Source: a virus
Strand: one strand, 5' to 3'
DNA length: 22,789 nt
IMG/VR virus record: IMGVR_UViG_3300042090_000844
Coordinates: 1-22,789 of that record
Position 1 is the first letter of the stretch; every line of letters begins with the position of its first letter. Below are positions 7,438 to 14,923 of the stretch, piece by piece. Position numbers and translations under genes: made by a program. The notes beneath the pieces are model-generated. The model had not been told where the DNA came from. It saw nothing but the letters and a program-made list of their open reading frames with translations, and made no database searches.

Positions 7438-7929
7438 TCAGATCGGCACGCCCTGCAACGGGTCGTTCGAGTCCTCGAGCCCGTTGAACTTGATCTTGGT
7501 GGGGTTGAACTCGATGGTGCGGGTGAGGGCCTTGTTTCCCTCCTGATCGTCCGCTTCCGTCGTGTCCATGGTGCAGTTGATGATCACGTCGGTGTAGGTC
7601 GGTAGGTTCACTCCGCCGTAGCTGACCATGGCCGTGAAGGGCTGGTCTCCGTAGCCCGCCCCGATCGCGACGAGCTTCTGCATCAGCACCGCCCACCAGT
7701 CGAGGTAGGCAGTGATGGAGAACTGGTACTTGTTCGTGCCCAGCGTCTTCGCGACGGCATCGACGTTGTTGCTCATCGCCATCTCGCGCGAGCGAGTACG
7801 CGAGCGCTTCACGGCCGTGAAGCCGCCGCTCATCTCGAACCCGGCCAGGTTGAGCGACGTGATGTGCCCGAAGGATCGGATCACTCCGTTGGTAACCGGG
7901 ATCTGTAGGGGGGTCACCTGAGCGCTCAT
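7438..7929 (-). CDS. Tail tube protein (Mu gpM-like)
   Basis: The 163-aa protein starts at an ATG overlapping the sheath stop (ATGA). Its size and place directly after the sheath are those of contractile-tail tube proteins. These form the inner tube of stacked hexamers through which DNA passes. The sequence suits the small beta-barrel tube fold: strands such as KYQFSITAYLDWWAVL, QPFTAMVSYGG and YTDVIINCTMDTTEADDQEG, and a C-terminal strand (LTRTIEFNPTKIKFNGLED) typical of the last strand pair. No membrane or catalytic motifs are seen. The stop lies in a short direct repeat (GCCTCAGA twice, 7423-7442), after which 77 bases pass before the next gene. Confidence 0.75.
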   Translation of the reverse strand: MSAQVTPLQIPVTNGVIRSFGHITSLNLAGFEMSGGFTAVKRSRTRSREMAMSNNVDAVAKTLGTNKYQFSITAYLDWWAVLMQKLVAIGAGYGDQPFTAMVSYGGVNLPTYTDVIINCTMDTTEADDQEGNKALTRTIEFNPTKIKFNGLEDSNDPLQGVPI

Positions 7930-9515
7930 TGCGCACCTCCGTAGGCGATGCTGATCGTTTCGGACACCGTGTTGACGTATCCGCGTGGCTGGACGGCGAC
8001 GGTGATGGGGATCGCGCCGGTAGCCTGCACGTTCGAGGTGACGATCGTCCCCGTCACGCTCGACACGGCCCCGACCGCCACGAGGCCGGCGTTGAGCGCC
8101 TGCTGCAGCCCCTGCTGTAGCTGCTGCTGATCGGCCGCGTTGAGGGTTCCGTTGGGCTGCAAGAGGAGGTCGTCGGACACCTCCTGGATGCCGAACGCGG
8201 CTGCGATGTCACATGCCGCGTCGAGCGCGTTACCGATGACGAGCTCGGTGAACTGGGAGCCGGCCGCGGAAAGGAGCGGCTCTCCGCCGTTGTTCCCGCT
8301 CGGCGCGGACCCGCCCTGGAAGAAGCCCTGGCCCTTGAGGGGAACGGTCCACGCGCTCGCGACGCGTCCCGCGGCGAGGCCGGGGGTCACGCGCTCGTCG
8401 TGGTAGACGAACCCATCCGTAGGGTCTGTCGCGGGGTTCACCAGGATTGCGGGCTCGGGGCCGGTGCCGTAGGGGCCGTCCTTCACGCGCCCGGCGCGCC
8501 GCTGGAGGGGGATGGTGGTGCGCTTTGCCGCGTGCGCCCACGCGAGCGGACGGCGGTACACCGGCTGACCGAACGCCGCATTCGCGTACGGGCTCGGGAT
8601 GTTGTAGTAGCCGCCGTCCGCGCAGACGCGAGGCGCCGTGGTCCCGGCGAGCGCGGTCGTCAGCGCGGAGATCCACGTGGCCTCTGTCTCGGTCGAGCCG
8701 CCCCACGTCGTCCCGCCACTGATGCCCGTCGTCCCGCCCTGATCGCGCAGTTCGACGATGCACCGATCGAACTGGAACGACGCGACTCCGGCTTGCACCG
8801 CCGTCTGAATCGAGCCGACGTCGCCCGACGCGCACGGCCCGACGACGTGCATCGAGCCGACGCCTGCGACGCCGTACTGCGAGGCCTGGAATGCCGCGAA
8901 CGCCGCCGTGAGGCCCGCATCATTCCAGAGCGGGGGCGTGGTGCCGAACTGCCACGTGTCGCCGACCGACATGGTCTGCGCGGACGTAAACGAGAGCCGC
9001 AGCCCCGTCCCGCCGACGGCCACGGTGTTCAGGGGAGCGCCGAGGTCGACCGTGGTGGCCGACCCGAGGCTGATCGGGTTGCCCCAGTTGCGCCCCGCGT
9101 CGCCGGACACAATGATCGACGGTCCCGGCGCGGTGCCGATCGTGCCTGGCACGACGCACTTGACCTTGACGTAGAACTGATCCCAGGCGCCGTAGGTCGA
9201 GTCGACCACGACCGTCATGGCCGCGTTCCCGACGTTCGAGAAGCCAGCAACGACTGCGGCGGCTGCGCCCTTCGTGACCACGGGCACGGACATCGCCACG
9301 CACACGTTGCCGGTCTTGCAGACGAGCCCACCCGACTCGACGAGCGGCCCGCCCGTGAACTGCGTCTGCAGCGAGACGGGGCTCGTGGTCGCGTACGGCT
9401 GATTGACCGTGCCGCCGATCGCGATCCCGCACTTGAACTGGACGTTCTGCGACGGGACCGAGAGCGCGGCGGACACGCCGTTGTCCTGCACCGTCACCTG
9501 AAGAATTGCGGTCAT
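7926..9515 (-). CDS. Tail sheath protein of a contractile tail (gpL-like)
   Basis: The 529-aa protein starts at an ATG overlapping the previous stop (ATGA). It is called a sheath from its size, its place before a small tube gene, and the C-terminal quarter, where sheath proteins have their conserved polymerisation domain. Here that includes DGFVYHDERVTPGLAAGR, a region with FTELVIGNALDAACDIAAAFG, a long Gln-rich helix (ADQQQLQQGLQQALNAGLVAVG), and a final strand stretch (AIPITVAVQPRGYVNTVSETI). The N-terminus is a beta-rich domain with several Gly/Val stretches. Sheath subunits wrap the tube and contract on infection, so the phage is a myovirus. The family resembles the DUF2586-type sheaths more than the Mu protein, as far as I can judge by eye. 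Confidence 0.75.
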   Translation of the reverse strand: MTAILQVTVQDNGVSAALSVPSQNVQFKCGIAIGGTVNQPYATTSPVSLQTQFTGGPLVESGGLVCKTGNVCVAMSVPVVTKGAAAAVVAGFSNVGNAAMTVVVDSTYGAWDQFYVKVKCVVPGTIGTAPGPSIIVSGDAGRNWGNPISLGSATTVDLGAPLNTVAVGGTGLRLSFTSAQTMSVGDTWQFGTTPPLWNDAGLTAAFAAFQASQYGVAGVGSMHVVGPCASGDVGSIQTAVQAGVASFQFDRCIVELRDQGGTTGISGGTTWGGSTETEATWISALTTALAGTTAPRVCADGGYYNIPSPYANAAFGQPVYRRPLAWAHAAKRTTIPLQRRAGRVKDGPYGTGPEPAILVNPATDPTDGFVYHDERVTPGLAAGRVASAWTVPLKGQGFFQGGSAPSGNNGGEPLLSAAGSQFTELVIGNALDAACDIAAAFGIQEVSDDLLLQPNGTLNAADQQQLQQGLQQALNAGLVAVGAVSSVTGTIVTSNVQATGAIPITVAVQPRGYVNTVSETISIAYGGAQ

Positions 9516-10399
9516 ACGACGGGCTCCATGGTGAACACGACGGGGTCAGTGGAGCCGGGATTGACGGGCTCGACGGTGAACTGCAGCGAGAGCGGGGACG
9601 GGACGAAGCTTGCGAGGGTCGGCCGGTCAACGGGCTGCTGGATCTCAACGATGCCGGCCCAATGCTGTCCCGCCTGCGTCTGCGAGCCGGCGCCGACAAC
9701 CTGCGACGGCCACCACTCCTTCAGGAGCTTGATGCCCGCGCCCTGCGCGTCGAAGAGCGTACCCCATAGTGCGTCTCGCAGGTTCGTGGTCGCATCGAAG
9801 TCTCCGAAGTCAGGGTCTGGAGGGGTCGCGCGGCCGTAGACGTGCACCTCGAACGTCGTGTGCGCGGTCGCAAGTCGCGGATTCTGCCGCTGCGCCTGCT
9901 GCTCGAGCGTGCCGCGTCCGTACGGGGAGGCGAACGTCATGTTCGCGCCCCCGCTGGCCTCGAGCCCCCACTCCCGACCGGCCATGGGCACGAATACGAC
10001 GCGCGGGCTCGCCACCGCGGGGGCGTTGTCGACGTGGCGCCTGCCGAGTCGGATTCCGAAGTCGGGGAACGCGACGGCGATCTGCCCCCCGCCGGTGTAC
10101 GCGTTGACGCCCACGACGGGCGTCACGATGCCCTGGGCGGACACCGAGTACAGCGCGAAGGTGTTGGGGTCGACGACCGTGAACACGAACAAGCCGTTGG
10201 CCTCGGGCATCCCGCCGACGCCTGAGGATACGCCGTGCACTGGCTGGCCCGGAGGTACGCCGTGAGATGGCGACGTCACGGTGACCGGGGTGGTCGTGGT
10301 CGCCCCGGTGATCGGGAACGGCGTGCCGAACGTCTGGCCCGCATTGATGAGCACCGACGTCAGGTTGAGGGACAACAGCGTTACGAGCGCGCCGATCAT
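9512..10399 (-). CDS. Probable tail terminator/neck protein carrying an FCCH-like beta module
   Basis: The 295-aa product starts at an ATG (10399) overlapping the stop of the gpG-like gene (ATGA); the longer in-frame extension upstream is a shadow. It lies immediately before the sheath, where tail terminators or neck proteins are found. The second half fits such a protein: a TTFEVHVYGRA strand, a helix LRDALWGTLFDAQGAGI, and a strand WAGIVEIQQPVDRP. The first half carries an extra beta module at about residues 33-105 containing SHGVPPGQPV, a FVFTVVDPNTFALY strand and a YTGGG turn. That pattern matches FCCH-like modules in phage tail proteins and recurs in two other genes here. The terminator role is inferred from order and shape only. 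Confidence 0.55.
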   Translation of the reverse strand: MIGALVTLLSLNLTSVLINAGQTFGTPFPITGATTTTPVTVTSPSHGVPPGQPVHGVSSGVGGMPEANGLFVFTVVDPNTFALYSVSAQGIVTPVVGVNAYTGGGQIAVAFPDFGIRLGRRHVDNAPAVASPRVVFVPMAGREWGLEASGGANMTFASPYGRGTLEQQAQRQNPRLATAHTTFEVHVYGRATPPDPDFGDFDATTNLRDALWGTLFDAQGAGIKLLKEWWPSQVVGAGSQTQAGQHWAGIVEIQQPVDRPTLASFVPSPLSLQFTVEPVNPGSTDPVVFTMEPVV

Positions 10400-10836
10400 G
10401 TGGCCCCCACAGCGCGAGCCTCGTGCGAGACCGCGGCGCCGATGGCGTCGCGCCACGAGCGCGGCATGTCTCGCGAGGGAAGGGTGGGGCGAGCGGGCCC
10501 ATCGCCCTGCGGCCCGCTCCACCCCGTCTGGTGAGGCGCTCCGGGGTGCGGGATGTAGATGGCCACGCCCGCGTACTGCGTCGGCGTGACCGTGCTCCCG
10601 AGGCGCATCGCACCCGTGTCGGTCAGCGGGGGGAAGTGGCGACCCTTCGCGATCGTGGCTTCCGCGAGCGGTTCCCACGGTTCGCCGTACGGGTCGTGTC
10701 CGCCCTCGTACTCCGCCTCGATCAGCGCCTCGAGCTCGAGAGCGACCGTCGCCGCCGCACGAGACGGGATGCGCGCAAGATCCTCGATGCGGTCGGCGAG
10801 ACGGCCCATGCCGCCGATGTCTCCACGCCACGTCAT
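10396..10836 (-). CDS. Phage virion morphogenesis protein (Mu gpG-like) / tail completion
   Basis: The 146-aa product starts at an ATG (10836) overlapping the stop of the 100-aa gene (ATGA). The order is a helical N-terminus (ADRIEDLARIPSRAAATVAL), a region with DPYGEPWEPLAEATIAKG, then a beta part (LTDTGAMRLGSTVTPTQYAG, VAIYIPHPGAPHQTGW) and a helix ending SWRDAIGAAVSHEA. This is the layout of Mu gpG / phage virion morphogenesis family proteins (PF05069-like), in which WEPLA, LTDTG and ARPTLPSRD-like stretches are characteristic. Members act at the head-tail neck or in tail completion. The match is by pattern recognition. Confidence 0.7.
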   Translation of the reverse strand: MTWRGDIGGMGRLADRIEDLARIPSRAAATVALELEALIEAEYEGGHDPYGEPWEPLAEATIAKGRHFPPLTDTGAMRLGSTVTPTQYAGVAIYIPHPGAPHQTGWSGPQGDGPARPTLPSRDMPRSWRDAIGAAVSHEARAVGAT

Positions 10837-11135
10837 CGCGGCCCGCCTCCGGGTCCGGGGTTGAGCGGCACGCGGTACATGACAGGCGCCTTGAGGCCCA
10901 GCACCGTGGCGGTCGACGTGCTCTTGACGAGCTTCGTTGCGATGTAGACGTAGGAGCCGGACGCCACGTTGAACAGCCCGGTGTCGGTGCCGACCAGTGT
11001 GACGAGCTCGAGCTGCCCGCCGCCCGTCACGTAGAGCGATGCGAACGGTCCGTTCGCATCCGAGCCCGACGCTGCGGGCGTGACGGCGCACGCGTCCTCG
11101 TAGACGATGCAGGTGACGATCGTTGCGCCGGGCAT
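10833..11135 (-). CDS. Small neck-region protein of unknown function (100 aa)
   Basis: I do not recognise a family. The ATG overlaps the stop of the DUF1320-like gene (TGATG), and the gpG-like gene starts at its own stop (ATGA), so it is translated within the coupled operon. It looks like a small beta protein: strands at about 5-12 (IVTCIVYED), 33-36, 41-48 and 60-68, with a Pro/Gly-rich tail. Three short Gly/Ser/Asp-rich turns connect them. Position between the head-tail connector and the morphogenesis protein suggests a head-closure or decoration role, which is only inference from order. Confidence 0.55.
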   Translation of the reverse strand: MPGATIVTCIVYEDACAVTPAASGSDANGPFASLYVTGGGQLELVTLVGTDTGLFNVASGSYVYIATKLVKSTSTATVLGLKAPVMYRVPLNPGPGGGPR

Positions 11136-11641
11136 CAGCCGACCCTCGGGGGGGAGGCGTAGCGATTGGTCCAGCCGCGCGGGGCGGTGGTGAGCACCTG
11201 GGGCACGTCGTGGATCGGGTCACCGGGCTCTGGGGGAGCTATGGTGATGTCCGGGTGGATGCGCTGGGTCTGGATTCCCGGGAACCATCCGGGGTGGATG
11301 TAGCCGGGGTTATCCGGGTCGGGGCCGCCCATCGCCTCCGCGTACCCGCGGCGCACGTTGCGATCGGATCCGGCCTGGCCGGCCCACCCGATGATCCGAT
11401 CCATCACGAGGTAGTAGACCATCGCGGCGGTCCTGCTCATGATGTCGTTGCCCACGGCGATGCACGGCAGGGTGTACCGGCCGCGCAGATTCGAGTCGGC
11501 CAGCTCGGTCGCGTCGAGGCACGCCTGCTGCCACTGCGCGGGGGTCGCGAGCGCGAGCACCTGCGCAGGGATGTACTGCGCCAGATACCCGGGCCCTGTT
11601 GGGCTCGAGTACTGGACGTAGGGCAGGCCGCCGACGAGCAC
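11135..11641 (-). CDS. Head-tail connector, DUF1320 / Mu gp36-like
   Basis: The 168-aa protein starts at a GTG (11641) with GAGGG seven bases upstream; the capsid stop is nine bases before it. The core (about residues 28-105) fits DUF1320/gp36: LATPAQWQQACLDATELADS, then NLRGRYTLPC and GNDIMSRTAAMVYYLVMDRI, i.e. a helical bundle with the LRGRY-type motif and a long hydrophobic helix. Such proteins form head-to-tail connectors in Mu-like phages. The C-terminal 55 residues (Pro/Gly-rich, IHPGWFPGIQ) are extra and probably disordered. Its place right after the major capsid gene agrees with Mu order. Confidence 0.75.
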   Translation of the reverse strand: MLVGGLPYVQYSSPTGPGYLAQYIPAQVLALATPAQWQQACLDATELADSNLRGRYTLPCIAVGNDIMSRTAAMVYYLVMDRIIGWAGQAGSDRNVRRGYAEAMGGPDPDNPGYIHPGWFPGIQTQRIHPDITIAPPEPGDPIHDVPQVLTTAPRGWTNRYASPPRVG

Positions 11642-11650
11642 GAGGGACCC

Positions 11651-12664
11651 TCAGGGCCCCGAGCGGGCCATCAGGAACGACGGCGCCCACGTGGGACAGA
11701 AGCGGCACTCGCCGCCCCACACGAAATAGTGTAGCGCGAAGACGTTGGGGTCGGTCGGGTTGATGAGCGGCACGATCGAGAAGGGCTCGCGGAAGATCGC
11801 GCGCACCGCCTTCACGGCCTTGGTGTTGTCCTGGACGTAGAATTTGGCGAAGCTCGCCAGGTACTTGTTCTCGATGAGCCTGAGGCCCATGCGCTTGACA
11901 ACGTTGTCGGTCGCGCCGACCTGCGTCTGACCGGCACCCCACGTGGTGAACCCCACCGACGCTGCGGCAAGCATGTTGTTCACCACGTACTCCGCCTCTG
12001 CGCGCAGCGAGGACGGGTGCATGATGTGGCTCGGGGTGACGCCCATGCGCTCGCCGTCTTCTGCGCGGATCGTCGCCATGTACTCGACGATCGTCAGCAC
12101 CGAGGTCACGGAGAACTGACCTCCGACCGTGGCGCCGTTGATGCTCTGGCCGCCGCCGGTGAAGTCGTTGCAGTAGCTCGTGCCGGTCGCGAGCGACGCG
12201 GCGGCGGTCGAGTAGATGTTGCAGAGGTGGGCCGTGTTCCAGAACGAGAGCCCGTCGAGCCCCTGCTGCACGGTCGTCGACGTCCATGCGCCCGTCGCTT
12301 CCAGCAGATCGCGGATCTGGAGCGCGGGGAAGCGCTTGGTCTGGAGCGCCCAATCCTCCAGCAACGGATAGAACACGCCGTACCCGTCGTCGTCGTACCG
12401 GAACTTGTCGAGCCCGTACGTCAGCTCGAACGGCTCCGGAGTCGCGACGAAGGTCTGCGGGTTGGGCTCGCGCACAAGGCGGGGGCCGGACCAGAGGCGA
12501 GCGGTCGGCATGCGACCGATCCAGCCGTCGATCCACTGCGACGCCTTGCCGAGCGTCTTCTCCGTCGTGTACTCGGCGTACTCGACGGGCGCGGCGCTCC
12601 ACGCCTCGCGCACGGACGTGTCGGCCTGGATGATGAACGGCTGCCAGTTGCTCGGTGTGATCAT
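11651..12664 (-). CDS. Major capsid protein, Mu gpT-like
   Basis: The 337-aa protein starts at an ATG one base after the decoration gene stop; the in-frame extension to 12862 is the shadow of that gene. It resembles Mu-type major head subunits: near the N-terminus a Trp/Gly stretch (WIDGWIGRMPTARLWSG), then EPFELTYGLDKFRYDDDGYG and a helix (LQTKRFPALQIRDLLEATG), then DGLSFWNTAHLC with the DG...H pattern of gpT proteins. The C-terminal half contains a spine-helix-like region and a beta domain (PFSIVPLINPTDPNVFALHY). Several cysteines (about five) are present, more than usual for a capsid. The product forms the HK97-fold shell, and the gene order protease-scaffold, decoration, capsid supports this. 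Confidence 0.82.
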   Translation of the reverse strand: MITPSNWQPFIIQADTSVREAWSAAPVEYAEYTTEKTLGKASQWIDGWIGRMPTARLWSGPRLVREPNPQTFVATPEPFELTYGLDKFRYDDDGYGVFYPLLEDWALQTKRFPALQIRDLLEATGAWTSTTVQQGLDGLSFWNTAHLCNIYSTAAASLATGTSYCNDFTGGGQSINGATVGGQFSVTSVLTIVEYMATIRAEDGERMGVTPSHIMHPSSLRAEAEYVVNNMLAAASVGFTTWGAGQTQVGATDNVVKRMGLRLIENKYLASFAKFYVQDNTKAVKAVRAIFREPFSIVPLINPTDPNVFALHYFVWGGECRFCPTWAPSFLMARSGP

Positions 12665-12665
12665 G

Positions 12666-13211
12666 TCAGACTCCGCCCCAGGGGCCGCTTGCAGTGCCGA
12701 GGTCGACTGCGACCATTCCGCTCGGGATCGACGCGTCAACCGACGGCACCTGCACGATGAGCCCCGCGACCGGCCGCGTCGCGCCGGACCCGGAGGTGGC
12801 TGCGACGTGCGACTCGTCGACGACGTAGGAGCTCGTCTGGATCTGGGTGATCGTGATGGCATCCGCGGCGCTCCCGCCCGTGGCCATCAGGAACGTGCCC
12901 GTGCGGACGGTCGCGGTCAGCGCTCCGTCGGCGGTGTTCAGCGTGGCGCCACCGAGGCCGGGGCCCGTGTTCGCCTGACCGCACGACGGACCGTAGTCGT
13001 CGATCAGGCCGACGACCTTGTCCGTGGCTGCGGGGACCGCCATGTTCTTCAGGTACCCCTGTGTCACGGTGGTGCCGCCGCTGATGGCCGCGAACGAACC
13101 GCGGTAGATCGTCTGCCCAGAGGCGCCCTTGCCGATCGGGTACTCGATCGGCTGGTGCTGCGGGCCCGGGGTGCCATAGGGGTAGGTCGGGATGTCTGCC
13201 GTGAGTGCCAT
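12666..13211 (-). CDS. Probable capsid decoration/cement protein
   Basis: The 181-aa protein starts at an ATG overlapping the protease stop (TGATG) and ends one base before the capsid start. It is beta-rich with many Gly/Thr/Ala turns and no helices to speak of (GQTIYRGSFAAISGGTTVTQGYL, ALTATVRTGTFLMATGG). The position between protease and major capsid gene is that of lambda gpD-type decoration proteins and of DUF2190-like cement proteins, whose start often reads like the ITG/AGQTIYRGS pattern here. A stabilising role on the outer capsid surface is likely. I cannot tell the exact family by eye. Confidence 0.55.
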   Translation of the reverse strand: MALTADIPTYPYGTPGPQHQPIEYPIGKGASGQTIYRGSFAAISGGTTVTQGYLKNMAVPAATDKVVGLIDDYGPSCGQANTGPGLGGATLNTADGALTATVRTGTFLMATGGSAADAITITQIQTSSYVVDESHVAATSGSGATRPVAGLIVQVPSVDASIPSGMVAVDLGTASGPWGGV

Positions 13212-14923
13212 CAGTGGACTCCTGCGCCGTTGGTGAGAGCCTTGCGGTGTGCCGCGTAGGACTTCTCGCGGAACGCGTCAGCAGTCTCGCCGGTCAGCCC
13301 TTTGATCTTCACGGCCTCCTCGACGATCGCGCGAACGTTCGCGGGCAGATCGGCGGCGGGCGACGTGTCGGGCTGCAGGAGCGCGCTCTCGTCGATGGAG
13401 ACGAGCGCGTGCGGGCGCATCTCCTCCACCTGCTTCCAGAACTCCGGCGGCTTCGAGGCCCACCGCTTCGCCTCGCCCGGCGTGACTCGTCGCTCGGCAA
13501 CCAGCTTGCTGATGGTGGCCTGCCGGTTCTGCTCGGTCGCCCTCGCCTCGAGCGCGGCGACGCGGGCCAGAGCCTCGCTCGCCATGCCCGCCTGCGACGC
13601 GAGGATCTCCGTGGCCGCGGACGAATCCGCCGACGGACGGGCGACGCGGGTCGAGGCCTCCGACTCTTCGTCGTCGTCCGCCTCCGCGGCCTCCGCGGCC
13701 TCCTCGGCCTCCTGGGCCTTCTTCTTCCACTCGGCCGCCTTGGCGCGGTGCTTCGCGGCCTCGGCCTGCTTCTTCATCTTGGCCGCGTGCTCCGCGGCTT
13801 TCTTTGACTTGGACTCGTCCTCGTCATCGTCGTCCTCGTCGTCGGGGTCGTCGGGGTCGTCGTCGCCCTTCTCGGCCTTGAATGCCAGCGTTGCCGCCTT
13901 GCGCGAGTTGAGACGGATCAGCGAGGCGCGCTTGGTCGGATCGGTCTCGCCAGCGATCAGCCCGGCGAGCACCATCATGCGAGCGATGAGCTTCATGGGT
14001 GGAGAGCGTGACGCGCTACTACGCGGCGCGTCAAGGACAATCGACGCATCGCGTTGACCTGCCGCGTCATCCGTAGCCAGCCGCTTGGTCTCGTTCCCCT
14101 TGGCTTCCGCGGACTTCGGGGCTGGTCGAGAGAGCCCCGCAGCCACCTGATCCAGGCTCCGCACGTCGTCGATGAGGCCGTGCCTCTTCGCCTCGGGGCC
14201 AAGGTAGATGCCCGCCTGCAGGCTCTGCAGCTTGGCTGGCGCGACGCGTAGCGCCTTGCCGGCGAGACGGAAGAAACTGTTGGCCAGCTGGTCGACGCGG
14301 GCCTGTTCGGCCTTGACCGCCGCGTCGCTGATGGGCGCGTGCGGGTGACCGTCCGCCTTCCGGGCGCCCGAGGTCAGCAGGCGCACGTCGATGCCGTCGG
14401 CGGCATCCTTGACCGCCTGCGAGACCATCGTCGAGATGGTGCCGATCGAACCCGCGATCGCGCTCGCGGGCGCGTACCGCTTGTCCGCCGCGCACGCGAT
14501 GGCGAACGCTGCGCTTGCCGCCATCTCGTTGAGCACTGCGATCAGGGGGATCCCGTACTTCTTCCGCATCGCTTGCAGGTCCGCCACGCACTCGTTGAGG
14601 CCCGCAACCACTCCTCCGCGCGAGTCGATGTCCAGGATCACCGCAGTCGGCGGGGATGGCGTTTCGCCCTCCTCGACGTCCATCCCCTCGAACGCAAGAC
14701 GGACGCGTTCGCGGATCCCCTCGTAGCTGTCCGCCGCGCACGTGATGTGGTGCTCGAGCGAGCCTCGGATCGTGACGATGGCCACGTCATGATATTGCGC
14801 GTGGCGGCGGTTGACCAGGATCGGATCGTCCGAGATCGCCCAAAAGAAGCCCTCGACGCCGCGCTGCAGTGCGCTCGACGCGATGGCGAGCATCTCCCCC
14901 GTCCCGACAAGCCTTCGCTTCAT
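13211..14923 (-). CDS. S49 (SppA-like) head maturation protease fused to scaffold
   Basis: The 570-aa product starts at an ATG overlapping the portal stop (ATGA); the longer frame upstream is a shadow. Residues ~45-260 are an S49/ClpP-fold protease: the strand VILDIDSRGG (95-104), the nucleophile Ser137 in NEMAASAAFAIACAADKRY, IAGSIGT (157-162) and the general-base Lys189 in SGARKADG. A linker leads to a scaffold region: an acidic Asp/Glu run (353-371), a Lys/Ala/Glu coiled coil (about 370-415), a second helical section (435-475) and a C-terminus with VTPGEAKRWASKPPEFWKQ. Family knowledge: such fusions cleave the scaffold and capsid in the prohead. An in-frame ATG at 13996 (Met310) could give a scaffold-only form as in lambda C/Nu3, but I see no good Shine-Dalgarno sequence in front of it. 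Confidence 0.82.
   Translation of the reverse strand: MKRRLVGTGEMLAIASSALQRGVEGFFWAISDDPILVNRRHAQYHDVAIVTIRGSLEHHITCAADSYEGIRERVRLAFEGMDVEEGETPSPPTAVILDIDSRGGVVAGLNECVADLQAMRKKYGIPLIAVLNEMAASAAFAIACAADKRYAPASAIAGSIGTISTMVSQAVKDAADGIDVRLLTSGARKADGHPHAPISDAAVKAEQARVDQLANSFFRLAGKALRVAPAKLQSLQAGIYLGPEAKRHGLIDDVRSLDQVAAGLSRPAPKSAEAKGNETKRLATDDAAGQRDASIVLDAPRSSASRSPPMKLIARMMVLAGLIAGETDPTKRASLIRLNSRKAATLAFKAEKGDDDPDDPDDEDDDDEDESKSKKAAEHAAKMKKQAEAAKHRAKAAEWKKKAQEAEEAAEAAEADDDEESEASTRVARPSADSSAATEILASQAGMASEALARVAALEARATEQNRQATISKLVAERRVTPGEAKRWASKPPEFWKQVEEMRPHALVSIDESALLQPDTSPAADLPANVRAIVEEAVKIKGLTGETADAFREKSYAAHRKALTNGAGVH

Noticed and set aside
7423-7442. Direct repeat GCCTCAGA at the end of the tail tube gene
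   Set aside because: Two 8-bp copies around a stop codon are weak evidence for function and no hairpin with a T-run follows.
10105-10125. Inverted repeat TGACGCCC-N5-GGGCGTCA
   Set aside because: It lies inside the neck gene and is explained by the codons for Val-Thr-Pro-Val-Val-Gly-Val; no regulatory context.
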